Shown: one piece after another, positions 1 to 7,808 of the stretch
How positions within the stretch are numbered: the stretch's first letter is position 1
Layout of the letters: every line of letters begins with the position of its first letter
Origin: Nitrospirota bacterium
Lineage (GTDB): Bacteria; Nitrospirota; Thermodesulfovibrionia; Thermodesulfovibrionales; JdFR-85
DNA: 64,000 nucleotides
Assembly (NCBI GenBank): GCA_015492645.1
Contig: WGER01000031.1
Location: 1-64,000 of the forward strand
Reading direction: 5' to 3'
The notes under the pieces: generated by a model
Seen by the model: only the letters and a program-made list of their open reading frames with translations
What the model was told of the DNA's origin: nothing
The model's database searches: none
Translations under genes and position numbers: made by a program

Positions 1-143
1 GCTATGACCCTGTATTTGTGCCAGATGGTTATGATAAGACCTTTGCTGAACTGGGGCCTGAGATAAAAAATCGGATAAGCCACAGGGCGAAGGCGATTGC
101 CAAATTCAAAGAGTTCCTGAAGGGGCTTCTGCCGAAAGAGTGA
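1..143 (+). CDS. rdgB: RdgB/HAM1 non-canonical purine NTP pyrophosphatase, C-terminal end (partial)
   Basis: Reading from base 3, the window opens with the last 46 codons of a protein containing [20 protein letters not shown] and NRISHRAKA, the C-terminal signature of the HAM1/RdgB family. These enzymes hydrolyse dITP, XTP and ITP to monophosphates and keep deaminated purines out of DNA. The start lies outside the window. The stop codon overlaps the GTG start of the downstream ClC gene by four bases (GTGA), so the two are probably co-translated. The family call is firm because this tail is highly conserved. Confidence 0.9.
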   Translation, partial: YDPVFVPDGYDKTFAELGPEIKNRISHRAKAIAKFKEFLKGLLPKE

Positions 144-1906
144 GGGCCTGTGTAGAGAGATTAACTAAGAAGGTCTATCTCTTCAAACTCGGCCCCCACA
201 CCTCCCTTATTATTATGGCATTTCTGATCGGCCTGCTTAGTGGTGGTGCAAACATGCTCTTCCGCGGGTGTCTGGAACTGTCCAGGGCCTTTATCTTTGA
301 AGGGATGGGAAACCTGTTCGGTGTACATAAAGGGGGTATCCACAGGATTTTAACCCCTCTTTTGCCTGTCACAGGTGCACTGCTTTTGATACCCCTTGCC
401 TATAGATTTCCAGGTGAGGTCTATGGCTATGGCTTCCCTGACTTTCTTGAGAAGGTGAACCTGAAAGACGGAATTATAAGGTTAAAGAGCATCATTGTCA
501 AATTGGTTGCCCCCTCTCTTACCATAGGATCGGGGGGATCTGCAGGGGTTGAGGGTCCCATCGCACAGATCGGCGGGGGTATAGGTTCCCTGGTGGGGCA
601 GGCGTTTCGTGTCTCTGGTAACAGGATGAAACTATTGATTGCCGCAGGTGCAGCCGGGGGTATCGCGGCAACATTTAATGCCCCAATTACGGGTGTCATG
701 TTTGCTACCGAGATTGTCCTCCTTGGTAACTTTGAACTAACCTCCTTTGGTGCAATTGTGGTATCCGCAGGGATGGCCACAGCCATATCCAGGGTGTACT
801 ATGGGGCCAGTCCAGTATTTGCTGTCCCGGAGTATGCATTGAGAGGGCTCTGGGAGACACCCTTTTATCTTCTTCTGGGCCTTGTGGTAGGACCACTGGC
901 AGTGGTGTATATAAAGGTCTTTTACCTTGTTAAGGAGTTCTTTGAGAGGAAAAATCTCAGTGTATACGTAAAGCCTGTGGTAGGCGCCTTTTTAGTAGGT
1001 GTCATAGGAGTGTTTTTTCCTCAGATCCTCGGAGACGGATATGAGTATATTGAGAAGGCCTTTAGGGGAGAGATGGTCTTTAAGATGATGGTTGTACTCG
1101 TCTTTCTGAAGATACTCGCCACATCACTGACCATTGGCTCAGGGGGAGCAGGTGGTGTGTTTGCCCCTTCTCTGTTTATTGGTGCGATGCTTGGAGGTGC
1201 CTTCGGTGCACTGGTACACAGGTTGTTTCCGGAATACACATCATCTGCAGGTGCCTACTCAATGGTTGGTGTGGGTGCCTTTCTTTCAGCGGTCACACAT
1301 GCCCCTCTTACAGGTATGTTCCTATTACTGGAAATGACAGGCAATTATAAGATTATAATCCCCATTATGTTTGCCACCACTATTGGAACCTTTGTTGCGC
1401 ACAGGCTTCTGAGGGAGTCTATAGATACCTATGAACTTGCCAGGAAGGGTGTCAATATCCATTCTGGCAGAGAGGTGTCCATACTCAGTTCCATCAAGGT
1501 TAAGGATGTAATGAGGAGAGACTTTATAACAGTGAGGGACAGGGTAAATCTCAGAGAGTTTATTGATATGGTAATCTCCAGTGGTGGGGGTTTTTATTAT
1601 CCTGTTGTGAACTCCAAGGGTGAGATGGTGGGGATAATCTCCCTGCAGGATGTCAGAAAGGTCCTTTTCGAGGATTATATAAAGGAGATAGTTACAGTGG
1701 GGGAACTTGCAACAGAGGATGTCCTTGTATTGAGGCCGGATGATGACCTCCTTACTGCCCTCCACCATTTTGCAGAAATGGATATAGATGAGATACCTGT
1801 AGTTGCCCCGGATAACCCTAAAAAGGTGGTAGGGATGCTCAGGAGAGGAGATGTCCTTTCTGTATACAACAGGGAGTTGATAAGACACTCAACAGAGAGT
1901 GCATGA
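140..1906 (+). CDS. ClC-family chloride channel or Cl-/H+ antiporter with C-terminal CBS pair
   Basis: The 588-residue protein has a long hydrophobic ClC core followed by a cytoplasmic region. The selectivity motifs are visible: [11 protein letters not shown] near residue 130, equivalent to the GREGP motif with its gating glutamate, and [11 protein letters not shown] near 340. Two CBS domains fill about residues 455-585 and probably sense adenine nucleotides, as in other CBS-ClC proteins. The GTG start overlaps the rdgB stop. Whether it is a channel or an exchanger cannot be decided from the sequence. The gene converges on tlyA with a 3-bp gap. Confidence 0.9.
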   Translation: MRACVERLTKKVYLFKLGPHTSLIIMAFLIGLLSGGANMLFRGCLELSRAFIFEGMGNLFGVHKGGIHRILTPLLPVTGALLLIPLAYRFPGEVYGYGFPDFLEKVNLKDGIIRLKSIIVKLVAPSLTIGSGGSAGVEGPIAQIGGGIGSLVGQAFRVSGNRMKLLIAAGAAGGIAATFNAPITGVMFATEIVLLGNFELTSFGAIVVSAGMATAISRVYYGASPVFAVPEYALRGLWETPFYLLLGLVVGPLAVVYIKVFYLVKEFFERKNLSVYVKPVVGAFLVGVIGVFFPQILGDGYEYIEKAFRGEMVFKMMVVLVFLKILATSLTIGSGGAGGVFAPSLFIGAMLGGAFGALVHRLFPEYTSSAGAYSMVGVGAFLSAVTHAPLTGMFLLLEMTGNYKIIIPIMFATTIGTFVAHRLLRESIDTYELARKGVNIHSGREVSILSSIKVKDVMRRDFITVRDRVNLREFIDMVISSGGGFYYPVVNSKGEMVGIISLQDVRKVLFEDYIKEIVTVGELATEDVLVLRPDDDLLTALHHFAEMDIDEIPVVAPDNPKKVVGMLRRGDVLSVYNRELIRHSTESA

Positions 1907-1909
1907 AAC

Positions 1910-2665
1910 TTAGGCATTCGATATATGGGTGCTCAATTTCAGATACAGAAAATACTCCACATTGCCCTTTTTCTGGCCATGCACTGAGGAGGGCATCTGC
2001 CCGAGAACCTGAAAGCCAAGTACCTTTGACAGTTCCATCACCTTCTCTACTGCCTTCAGTCTCTTTTTTTCGTCCCTCACCACACCTCCCCTTTCCACCT
2101 CCTCAGGCCCCACTTCAAACTGTGGCTTTACAAGAGCAAGGACCTCTCCCTCTGGTTTTAAAAACTCCTTTGCCTTTGGAAGGACCTTTTCAAGGGAGAT
2201 GAAGGAGACATCAATGGTTATGAGGTCCATCTCTTCAGGGACTTTATCTCTGGGTAGATGCCTGATATTCGTCCTTTCAAGGACCACTACCCTTGGGTCC
2301 TGCCTCAGACTCCAGTGCAATTGCCCATAGCCCACATCCACTGCATAGACCCTTTTAGCCCCATGCTTGAGGAGGCAATCAGTAAAACCACCGGTTGAGG
2401 CCCCTATGTCCATTGCCACTTTGTCCCGCACATCCAGAATAAACTTTCTCAATGCCTCCTCTAACTTCAGCCCTCCACGGCTCACATAGGGCAGTGTCTC
2501 CTTTACTGTTATCTCTGCATCCAGAGAGACCATATGGCCTGGTTTTGTTACAGGATGGCCATTTACAAGGACCTGTCCCTCTATTATCAGCGCCCTTGCC
2601 TTCTGTCGGGATTCCACAAGGCCTCTTTCTGTTATTAAGACATCAAGTCTCTTTCTGGCAGGCAT
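1910..2665 (-). CDS. tlyA: TlyA-family S4/FtsJ-like rRNA methyltransferase
   Basis: The 251-residue protein has an N-terminal S4 RNA-binding domain (KRLDVLITERGLVESRQKA) and then an FtsJ-like Rossmann fold. The SAM site is MDIGASTGGFTDCLL and the motif SRGGLKLEEAL is typical of TlyA. In mycobacteria TlyA makes 2'-O-methylcytidine in 16S and 23S rRNA; related proteins are often annotated hemolysin A, a label that does not describe the chemistry. The start is ATG at 2665. The gene is convergent with the ClC gene and stands alone on this strand next to a decayed region. Confidence 0.9.
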   Translation of the reverse strand: MPARKRLDVLITERGLVESRQKARALIIEGQVLVNGHPVTKPGHMVSLDAEITVKETLPYVSRGGLKLEEALRKFILDVRDKVAMDIGASTGGFTDCLLKHGAKRVYAVDVGYGQLHWSLRQDPRVVVLERTNIRHLPRDKVPEEMDLITIDVSFISLEKVLPKAKEFLKPEGEVLALVKPQFEVGPEEVERGGVVRDEKKRLKAVEKVMELSKVLGFQVLGQMPSSVHGQKKGNVEYFLYLKLSTHISNA

Positions 2666-2724
2666 GGAATCCTTTGTGGGTACTATCTGAGTCTTTCTAT
2701 AGCCTTTTGAATTTCTTCAATGAA

Positions 2725-2856
2725 TCATCCTGTCTTTTTCACCCTTGAGCCGAACACCACCACCTTTTTCACTTCTTTCACATTAGAAAGTGCCTTATGT
2801 ATGGCCTCAAGGGCTGCCTCCTCTGTGGGAAGAGACAATATCAAAGGCCTTTTCAT
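2725..2856 (-). pseudogene. N-terminal remnant of a MNT-type nucleotidyltransferase
   Basis: A 43-codon frame (ATG at 2856, TGA at 2725-2727) ends in KKVVVFGSRVKKTG. This matches the beta-strand and GSR motif of minimal nucleotidyltransferases (MNT, as in HEPN/MNT toxin-antitoxin pairs), but the following G-x-D-x-D catalytic segment is absent. Reading past the TGA gives only about 13 more residues. It is too short for the ORF track. It sits beside an hsdR fragment, consistent with decay of defence-type genes. The motif is short, so the family call is tentative. Confidence 0.45.
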
Positions 2857-3007
2857 ATAGGTAGTTTAAAACAATAAAAGATCCCATGTAAACAAAGGGC
2901 CATACCTCCTATATCCTCTATTCCCTAATAATCAGGCACTATGCCTTCTGCAACTATTGGCAATTAAGCAGAAGTGGGTATATTTAGGCACATATATTGT
3001 AAATGGT

Positions 3008-3223
3008 TCAGAGAGGATGAGGTGGATATACTGGAGGGTAAGGGACAATATTTCTTGCGACAGTCTTTATCTCTTCATAATTTTCAAAAACCTTCTCTTT
3101 TGAGGATAATAAATCAAAAAATGCCAGTTCTTCCTCGCTCAGGAAAAGACTCTTCCCCTCCTCCCGGCTCTTTCTTATCTCTTTTGCTATTTCTATAAGT
3201 TCATCTAATGATATCCGCCGCAC
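3008..3223 (-). pseudogene. Remnant of a type I restriction enzyme HsdR C-terminal region
   Basis: This 71-codon frame reads LDELIEIAKEIRKSREEG, then LSEEELAFFDLLSS and EEIKTVARNIV. That series of charged helices matches the C-terminal (DUF3387) region of HsdR, where forms like LSEEELAFYDAL are conserved. The helicase and nuclease domains and the true C-terminal end are missing, and there is no hsdM or hsdS nearby. It is most simply the scar of a lost type I restriction system. The first residue of the frame (GTG) is not a convincing start. Confidence 0.55.
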
Positions 3224-3287
3224 TTAATAGTCTCACATTGTATTTTTCAATTATCTTTTTTACCAGTGTTCCAAAATAACCTCCGAG

Positions 3288-3439
3288 AGTATACACAGGC
3301 GGTGTACCGAGTAGCAGAGGTCGGATATCAGAGGTCAGAAGTCGGAATTTTCCTTAGTTTTCTGATCTCTGACTTCAGACTTCTGACCTCTGTTTTTAGG
3401 CATACCGCCTGTGCCTCAATCCTATTTGGGACAGATATG
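3288..3439. repeat. Dispersed palindromic repeat, family A, copy 1
   Basis: The left end reads ATACACAGGCGGTGTACC and the right end GCATACCGCCTGTGCC, so the termini are imperfect inverted repeats sharing an AGGCGGT core. The interior is itself palindromic, built from variants of CAGAGGTCAGAAGTC on both arms. Very similar copies lie at about 32252-32408 (inverted) and 58948-59098. An ORF-track frame (3266-3448) is a by-product of the repeat. The element could form a long hairpin and carries no gene. Confidence 0.85.
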
Positions 3440-3498
3440 CTTTTTTAGCATTTCATATAAGGAACCGATATCTAAAAGGATTATTTTCAAATAGGCTC

Positions 3499-4125
3499 TT
3501 AGAGCAGAAGGCTTCTCAGGAAAATGATGACTGGAAAGATTATGTAATCCGTTATCCTGAGAAAGATCAGACCTATAAGGATGAAGAAGCCGTAAGGCTC
3601 AAGTCGGCTGTAGGCTATTGCCTGTTTATATGGCAGAACTCCCATCAGTATCTTGCTTCCGTCAAGGGGTGGTACAGGCAGGAGGTTGAACACAGCAAGC
3701 CCAATATTGAGTGTAACACTCAGTTTGAGCATCATCCCCATAGGCAGCAATACCTTATCAACAAGGGGGCCTGATCCCAATGGCATGTTCACGAGGAGCC
3801 TGAATAGTATCGCTGACACCACAGCCACCAAAAGGTTTGAGGCTGGACCAGCCAGACTCACCCATATCATGTCCCTTTTGGGGTCTCTGAGATTATAGGG
3901 ATTTACAGGTACTGGTTTGGCCCATCCTATCATCCTGGTGAAGACAAAGACGAGGGTCCCTATCGGATCGAGATGCTTCAAGGGATTCAGAGTGAGTCTT
4001 CCGGCCATCTTTGCAGTAGGGTCACCCAGCCTGTAGGCAACAAGTCCATGGGCGAGTTCATGGACTGTTACTGCCAGCAACATGGGTGGTGTGAGCAGGA
4101 CTATGATAAGCAGTATATCTCTCAT
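3499..4125 (-). CDS. Site-2 protease family zinc metalloprotease (M50)
   Basis: The 208-residue membrane protein has the catalytic HELAH motif at residues 22-26 in the first hydrophobic segment and the third zinc-ligand motif LLPVPPLDGSKIL near residue 150. This is the short, PDZ-less S2P form common in thermophiles and Gram-positives (YwhC-like). It would cleave membrane-embedded substrates, which are unknown. The start ATG is at 4125. No regulator or anti-sigma factor is adjacent, and both flanks are repeat-bearing intergenic DNA. Confidence 0.88.
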   Translation of the reverse strand: MRDILLIIVLLTPPMLLAVTVHELAHGLVAYRLGDPTAKMAGRLTLNPLKHLDPIGTLVFVFTRMIGWAKPVPVNPYNLRDPKRDMIWVSLAGPASNLLVAVVSAILFRLLVNMPLGSGPLVDKVLLPMGMMLKLSVTLNIGLAVFNLLPVPPLDGSKILMGVLPYKQAIAYSRLEPYGFFILIGLIFLRITDYIIFPVIIFLRSLLL

Positions 4126-4317
4126 CCTTAATCATAACCCATCCTGAGGAGGGATTTCAAACGTCCTACTTTAACGGAGGGCGGCAAGAATTTTTCTATA
4201 ATGGATTTGTCCCCTCTTTAAAGTTGTCCTTTGTTCAATTAACCCTCAGTTCAGCAGTTGAAGCCCTCCTGATGTCTCTTTTTAGACAGGGCCATAAACT
4301 TGTATCTTTAGTCTCTG

Positions 4318-4533
4318 CTGTCCAAAATAATCTGTGACAGATGAACGCAGGCGGTATGCCGAAGAAACAGAATTTAGGACACCTTTGAGAAATAAGGTTT
4401 TCCACCTGCCAGAGCATTTGAGTTACTTTAAAAAAGACAATGCCCCATAAAAAGGTTAGCCTCCCTTAAATCCTGTCCATTAATTCTGTTTCTGAGGTAT
4501 GCCGCCTGCCTGTTACACCTATTCTGGACAGAT
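4318..4533. repeat. Palindromic repeat related to family A (divergent interior)
   Basis: The left arm reads CGCAGGCGGTATGCC followed by GAAGAAACAGAATTTA. The right arm is TAATTCTGTTTCTGAGGTATGCCGCCTGCC read as its near inverse complement, about 30 bases per arm. Outside the arms are CTGTCCAAAATAA on the left and TATTCTGGACAGAT on the right, also inverse. The ends match family A copies (GGCGGTATGCC, GGACAGAT) while the interior differs. It explains most of the 4126-4551 gap, where no gene is seen. Confidence 0.75.
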
Positions 4534-4551
4534 ATGATCTTTAGTGTATTT

Positions 4552-4983
4552 TCATGTTTTCTTTTTCCTCATGTAGAAACCGAGTATTAGGACAACGAAA
4601 AAGGCCACAACTGACCAAAGAAGTGCATATGAAACAAAACTGGAAAGAACTCGGTACGGTTTTCCATTAACAAAATAGGTCCAACTTCGTTTTTTTTTCA
4701 TAATCTCATCACCAATCTGGATTCGCTTCCATAGGTCACCACTTTCAGGAATAAAGATTCGGTCGTTTTTATCGGTTTTCACGTAAAATCCGGCTTTTCG
4801 AAAGACGTCTTGAATATATCGCCTACGCGCTCGCACGATATGCTTAGAGACAACCTTGCCCGAACCGTGTGTGTTATATACCCATGCCCCATCCCAGAAG
4901 AGAAAAACAACGAAAAGGAGCAATGCAACAAAAAAAGCTCCTGGTACCGTCCACGGGTCGAACCACGGATTTCGATTCGACAT
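4552..4983 (-). CDS. Hypothetical protein with two membrane segments
   Basis: I do not recognise this 143-residue protein. A hydrophobic segment lies at about residues 14-32 (VPGAFFVALLLFVVFLFW) and another at about 115-138 near a lysine-rich C-terminus. Between them is a basic, soluble stretch of about 80 residues, probably a small globular domain. The ATG at 4983 has a good Shine-Dalgarno (AAGAGGAGAAA), which supports it as a real gene. Its base composition is more AT-rich than its neighbours, and it lies in a repeat-rich patch, so recent acquisition is possible. Confidence 0.6.
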   Translation of the reverse strand: MSNRNPWFDPWTVPGAFFVALLLFVVFLFWDGAWVYNTHGSGKVVSKHIVRARRRYIQDVFRKAGFYVKTDKNDRIFIPESGDLWKRIQIGDEIMKKKRSWTYFVNGKPYRVLSSFVSYALLWSVVAFFVVLILGFYMRKKKT

Positions 4984-5385
4984 TTTCTCCTCTTATTTTT
5001 ATTGTTTATTTATTCTAAATTTATTTTATAAAATTTTTCAAGAATTCTCACAAAATCCCTTTTATAATCACTCTTCGAAAACGCTAAACCGCCTCAACCC
5101 TTCTGAATTCGGAAGCCATTTTCACCGCACCCTCTCAAAGCCTTGCCTGTCAAGGTTTCAGGAGGCCACTTGCGAGAACCTCCCACATTTTAATTTAACA
5201 GGGGTCTAATAACGACTGGATTTTTCTTTTGATAAAATCGAACAAATCTTTTCTTTCTCAAAAAACAGGGCTATACATGGCATCAAAACCCGACGGTTTT
5301 TGTCAAACCATTTATCCGAGTGTTTGACCTCAGAGTTGGATTATTGATAAACTGAGAAAGTACCACCAAGCGGGAAGGAGGCAAT
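4984..5385. other. AT-rich intergenic region with hairpins
   Basis: No gene is supported in these 402 bases. The first 80 are very AT-rich and probably hold the promoter of the minus-strand gene at 4552. Small hairpins occur at 5141-5155 (CCTTG-CCTGT-CAAGG) and 5285-5300 (AAAACC-CGAC-GGTTTT). The right side holds an operator-like inverted repeat before the DUF3782-like gene. Confidence 0.6.
5302..5351 (+). promoter_or_regulatory. Operator-like inverted repeat and candidate promoter
   Basis: GTCAAAC (5302-5308) and GTTTGAC (5322-5328) form a perfect 7-bp inverted repeat with a 13-base gap. The right arm overlaps a candidate -35 TTGACC (5324-5329), followed after 16 bases by GATAAA. The arrangement suggests a repressor site over the promoter of the gene at 5386. 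This is inference from sequence alone. Confidence 0.35.
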
Positions 5386-6132
5386 ATGCCCACTGTAGAG
5401 GAAAGGGTAGAGACACTGGAGAGTCTTCTGGGGCAGTTTATAGTGCATACAGACATTGCCCTGAGGAGGCTTGAGCGTCAGATGGAGGAGTTCAGGCGTG
5501 AGGCAGAGAAAGACAGACAGGCTATAAGGGAAGAACTCAGGACATATAAAGAAGAGGCAGAGAAAGACAGACAGGCTATAAGGGAAGAGCTCAGGACATA
5601 TAAGGAGGGATCTGAACGCCAGATACAGGCGATGAGGCATGAGATGAAGGAAATGAACAAGCGGTGGGGAGAGATTGCCAACAAGATGGGCACACTGGTG
5701 GAGGACATAGTTGTGCCGAACATAAAGGCTGTGGCGAGGGAGTTTTTTGGGTGTGAAGACATAGAGTTTTTTGGTATAAGGATAGAAAAGAGGCATCCTG
5801 AGACAGGGCAGAAGAGGGAGTTTGATGTGATAGCAGTATGTAGTGAGAGGGTGATATTGAACGAGACGAAGAGCACTCCGCGGCAGAACTACATAGATGA
5901 TTTTGTGGAGTTTGTGAAGGAGGGGAGGTTTTTTGAGTATTTTCCAGAGTACAGGGGGAGGGAGTTGGTGCCAGTGTTTGCCTCGTTGTATATGTCAGAG
6001 GAGGTGGTGAGGCAGTTGACGAAGAATAAGATATATGCGATGGCGATGAGGGAGGGCACCATGGAGATTCTTAACCCGGGCCTTAAGGCACAGGCCAAAA
6101 GTTCCAGAAAAACCCGCATGAAAAAATCCTGA
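5386..6132 (+). CDS. Coiled-coil protein with PD-(D/E)XK-like domain (DUF3782-like)
   Basis: The 248-residue protein begins with about 95 residues of charged coiled coil, including two perfect tandem copies of an 18-residue unit beginning EAEKDRQAIREE. The second half contains EFDVIAV followed by VILNETKST, spaced like the D and E-x-K residues of PD-(D/E)XK nuclease folds. This layout matches DUF3782-type proteins common in thermophilic bacteria and cyanobacteria, whose function is unknown. The start is chosen from a strong Shine-Dalgarno (GGAAGGAGG). Nuclease activity is only a possibility. Confidence 0.65.
   Translation: MPTVEERVETLESLLGQFIVHTDIALRRLERQMEEFRREAEKDRQAIREELRTYKEEAEKDRQAIREELRTYKEGSERQIQAMRHEMKEMNKRWGEIANKMGTLVEDIVVPNIKAVAREFFGCEDIEFFGIRIEKRHPETGQKREFDVIAVCSERVILNETKSTPRQNYIDDFVEFVKEGRFFEYFPEYRGRELVPVFASLYMSEEVVRQLTKNKIYAMAMREGTMEILNPGLKAQAKSSRKTRMKKS
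5500..5607 (+). repeat. Two tandem 54-bp units inside the coiled coil
   Basis: Bases 5500-5553 and 5554-5607 are nearly identical in-frame units beginning GAGGCAGAGAAAGACAGACA. They differ only at a few positions (for example GAACTC versus GAGCTC). The copy number is probably variable between strains, which would change coiled-coil length by 18 residues per unit. Confidence 0.9.
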
Positions 6133-6258
6133 AGGTGCCAGAAACCTACCCTTCCGAAAATTGCCCTTAGACTTAAACTACAAATTTTGAAAGGCGACAC
6201 CACAAGTGCCTTGACCAATGTAATGACGTTTCACCCATCAGGTGAAAAAGATTGAAGG

Positions 6259-6403
6259 AGGCGGGCAGTGCTGGTGAGGCATCAAATTCAGCGATACCTT
6301 AAGTGCAGAGGCCAGTGTCACAACCTCTGTGTCTGAAGAGGGTTACAACCTCATGTAATAAAATCTATCGCATAATTTGTGTCCGAACCAGCACTGCCCG
6401 CCT
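6259..6403. repeat. MITE-like element with 17-bp perfect terminal inverted repeats
   Basis: AGGCGGGCAGTGCTGGT (6259-6275) and its exact complement ACCAGCACTGCCCGCCT (6387-6403) enclose about 111 bases with no convincing ORF. It lies within a 475-bp gap between genes and is directly followed by a family B repeat. The perfect long termini suggest a small non-autonomous mobile element or a recombination product, but only one copy is in the window. Confidence 0.6.
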
Positions 6404-6412
6404 AAGGAATCC

Positions 6413-6507
6413 GTCGCATAAATCCTGTTTTGAGGCAGTCCCTCTGCCCCAAAAAATCTCTGATTTTGTGGGGATCCCCTGCCGTTAAAACAACTATTTC
6501 TAACGGC
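6413..6507. repeat. Dispersed palindromic repeat, family B, copy 1
   Basis: The left part (GTCGCATAAATCCTGTTTTG onward, 26 bases) is identical to 19437-19462. It is followed by a hairpin ending GATTTTGTGGGG (6447-6473) and then GCCGTTA...TAACGGC (6481-6507), a 7-bp stem. The same order of segments occurs at about 19111-19221, and a related hairpin at 38586-38612. No gene overlaps it. Confidence 0.75.
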
Positions 6508-6607
6508 ATTCTACGGGACACTTTTTCTGCCTTGACTAAAACCCTGCAATTCTGCTAAAGTTAAACTCGTGTTTTTGATTATTCTTCAATCTTAAGAGAG
6601 GAAGACT

Positions 6608-7039
6608 ATGGCTGCTAAGAAGAAGGGGGCTAAACCTCGAAAGAGGTGCAAGGAAGACAAACAGCAGAGTTCTGAAGACCGTCAGAGAAGAATCCTGGAG
6701 ATCAGAAAGAGGTTGGTTGAAGAAAGGGAGAGACTCCTTCAGGAGGCAGAAGCAGCACTCAATACCCTGCCGGAGGAGGGGGCAGCCTTCCCGGATATGG
6801 GTGACCAGGCGACTGCAGATCTTGACAGGAGTTTCATGTTGAGATTGAGAGGCAGAGAGCAGAAACTCCTGAAAAAAATAGAACTTGCTATAGAGAAGAT
6901 CGACAATGGCACATACGGAATCTGTGAGGTCTGTGGCTGTGAGATAGGGATAAAGAGGCTGGAGGCGAGGCCTGTCACCACCATGTGTATAGACTGTAAG
7001 ACCGAGCAGGAAGAAGAAGAAAAACTGAGAGAGGTCTAA
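6608..7039 (+). CDS. DksA/TraR-family C4 zinc-finger protein
   Basis: The 143-residue protein is lysine-rich at its N-terminus, has a central charged coiled coil (about residues 20-95), and ends with a zinc finger CEVCGCEIGIKRL...CIDC. The segment DMGDQATADLDRS corresponds to the family's coiled-coil tip region. DksA and relatives bind the secondary channel of RNA polymerase and, with ppGpp, adjust rRNA and stress transcription. ATG at 6608 follows AAGAGAGGAAG. The gene converges on the DUF1573 gene with a 4-bp overlap. The true DksA function versus a paralogue cannot be decided. Confidence 0.85.
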   Translation: MAAKKKGAKPRKRCKEDKQQSSEDRQRRILEIRKRLVEERERLLQEAEAALNTLPEEGAAFPDMGDQATADLDRSFMLRLRGREQKLLKKIELAIEKIDNGTYGICEVCGCEIGIKRLEARPVTTMCIDCKTEQEEEEKLREV

Positions 7040-7749
7040 AGGCCCTTTATATATCTTACTAAGGAACGGATCTGATCGATGGTCAAGGGGCCACCCTTTA
7101 TTGTTCCAAATCCGGGCATTGGTGTGCCAGGTACACCTTCCTCAATTGCCTTCCTGAGGACCTCTTCCGGTAGTCTCCTCAATTTGTCAACCGGACTTGC
7201 TATTTTGCCCCTCTGGTGACACATGAGACAGTCTGCCCAGAAGAGTTGAGCTCCTGATTTCCCTATGCCTCTGTCCACATGACACTGCCTGCAGGGTGTC
7301 CTGAAGATCTGGTCTGCCGGATAATTGAGGGTATGATACACATCTATAACATCTGCATACAACTTTATTACAACCAGGGGCCTTCTGGGATCATTGCTCT
7401 GGATCTGGACGGTCTTTGTTATCCTCCCCCTCTTTCCTTTTGTCTCCACCTTCACCTCGATCTCTGTTTCTCCACCAGGGCCTATGTGGTCTGAACTGAC
7501 CACAGTTGCAGTACAGCCTCAGGAGGAGGTCACCTTCTGGATTACCAGTGTCTCGGTCCCTATATTGAAGACCTTAAAGGTGTGTTCAAGGACATCGCCC
7601 TGCTTGACCTCTCCAAAGTCGTACTCTTCCTCCGAAACCATTATCTCAGGACCCTGTGCATGAGAGGTACCTATAGCAGATAGGAAAAAGGAGACGGAGA
7701 GCACAAATAGCACTATAGATTTAATATGAGTTACCACCTCTCCTCTCAT
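7036..7749 (-). CDS. DUF1573-diheme cytochrome c fusion with in-frame UGA (candidate selenoprotein)
   Basis: The ORF track splits this into 7519-7749 and 7036-7503, but both are in one frame, separated by a single TGA (7519-7521) and five codons. Joined, the protein is 237 residues: signal peptide (cleavage near SHA-QG), DUF1573 domain, then two heme sites CRQCH (about 153) and CLMCH (about 174) and a PMPGFG segment. DUF1573 proteins carry a conserved SCGCT motif. Here it reads TSS-UGA-GCTATV, so the stop sits exactly at the first Cys. A hairpin follows (7486-7503). Selenocysteine is the best reading; a point nonsense mutation or sequencing error is the alternative. The ATG has GAGGT upstream, and the gene is divergent from the regulator at 7809. 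Function: probably a periplasmic redox protein. Confidence 0.75.
7486..7503 (-). promoter_or_regulatory. Candidate bacterial SECIS hairpin
   Basis: On the minus strand GUGGUC-AGUUCA-GACCAC forms a perfect 6-bp stem with a 6-nt loop. It starts 15 nt after the UGA. The loop has G at position 2, like the AGGUCU loop of the E. coli fdhF SECIS that SelB recognises, and the distance to the UGA is similar to that element. The sequence also encodes ordinary DUF1573 residues, as bacterial SECIS elements must. Confidence 0.6.
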
Positions 7750-7808
7750 AAATACCTCACCTATCTGTTAATATACTATATAGTTACAGTATTTCGCAAA
7801 GGTGTGAT

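Noticed and set aside
1325-1888. 187-residue minus-strand ORF
   Set aside because: Antisense shadow of the CBS half of the ClC gene.
2857-3007. Possible promoter or small gene between the two remnants
   Set aside because: No ORF, repeat or promoter pattern stands out in these 150 bases.
3266-3448. 60-residue plus-strand ORF
   Set aside because: It lies almost entirely in family A repeat copy 1; the same peptide appears as a false N-terminal extension at 32.3 kb.
7519-7749. Separate short DUF1573 gene ending at TGA
   Set aside because: The downstream frame continues the DUF1573 domain without loss, and the TGA replaces exactly one conserved Cys, so a single interrupted gene is the better reading.
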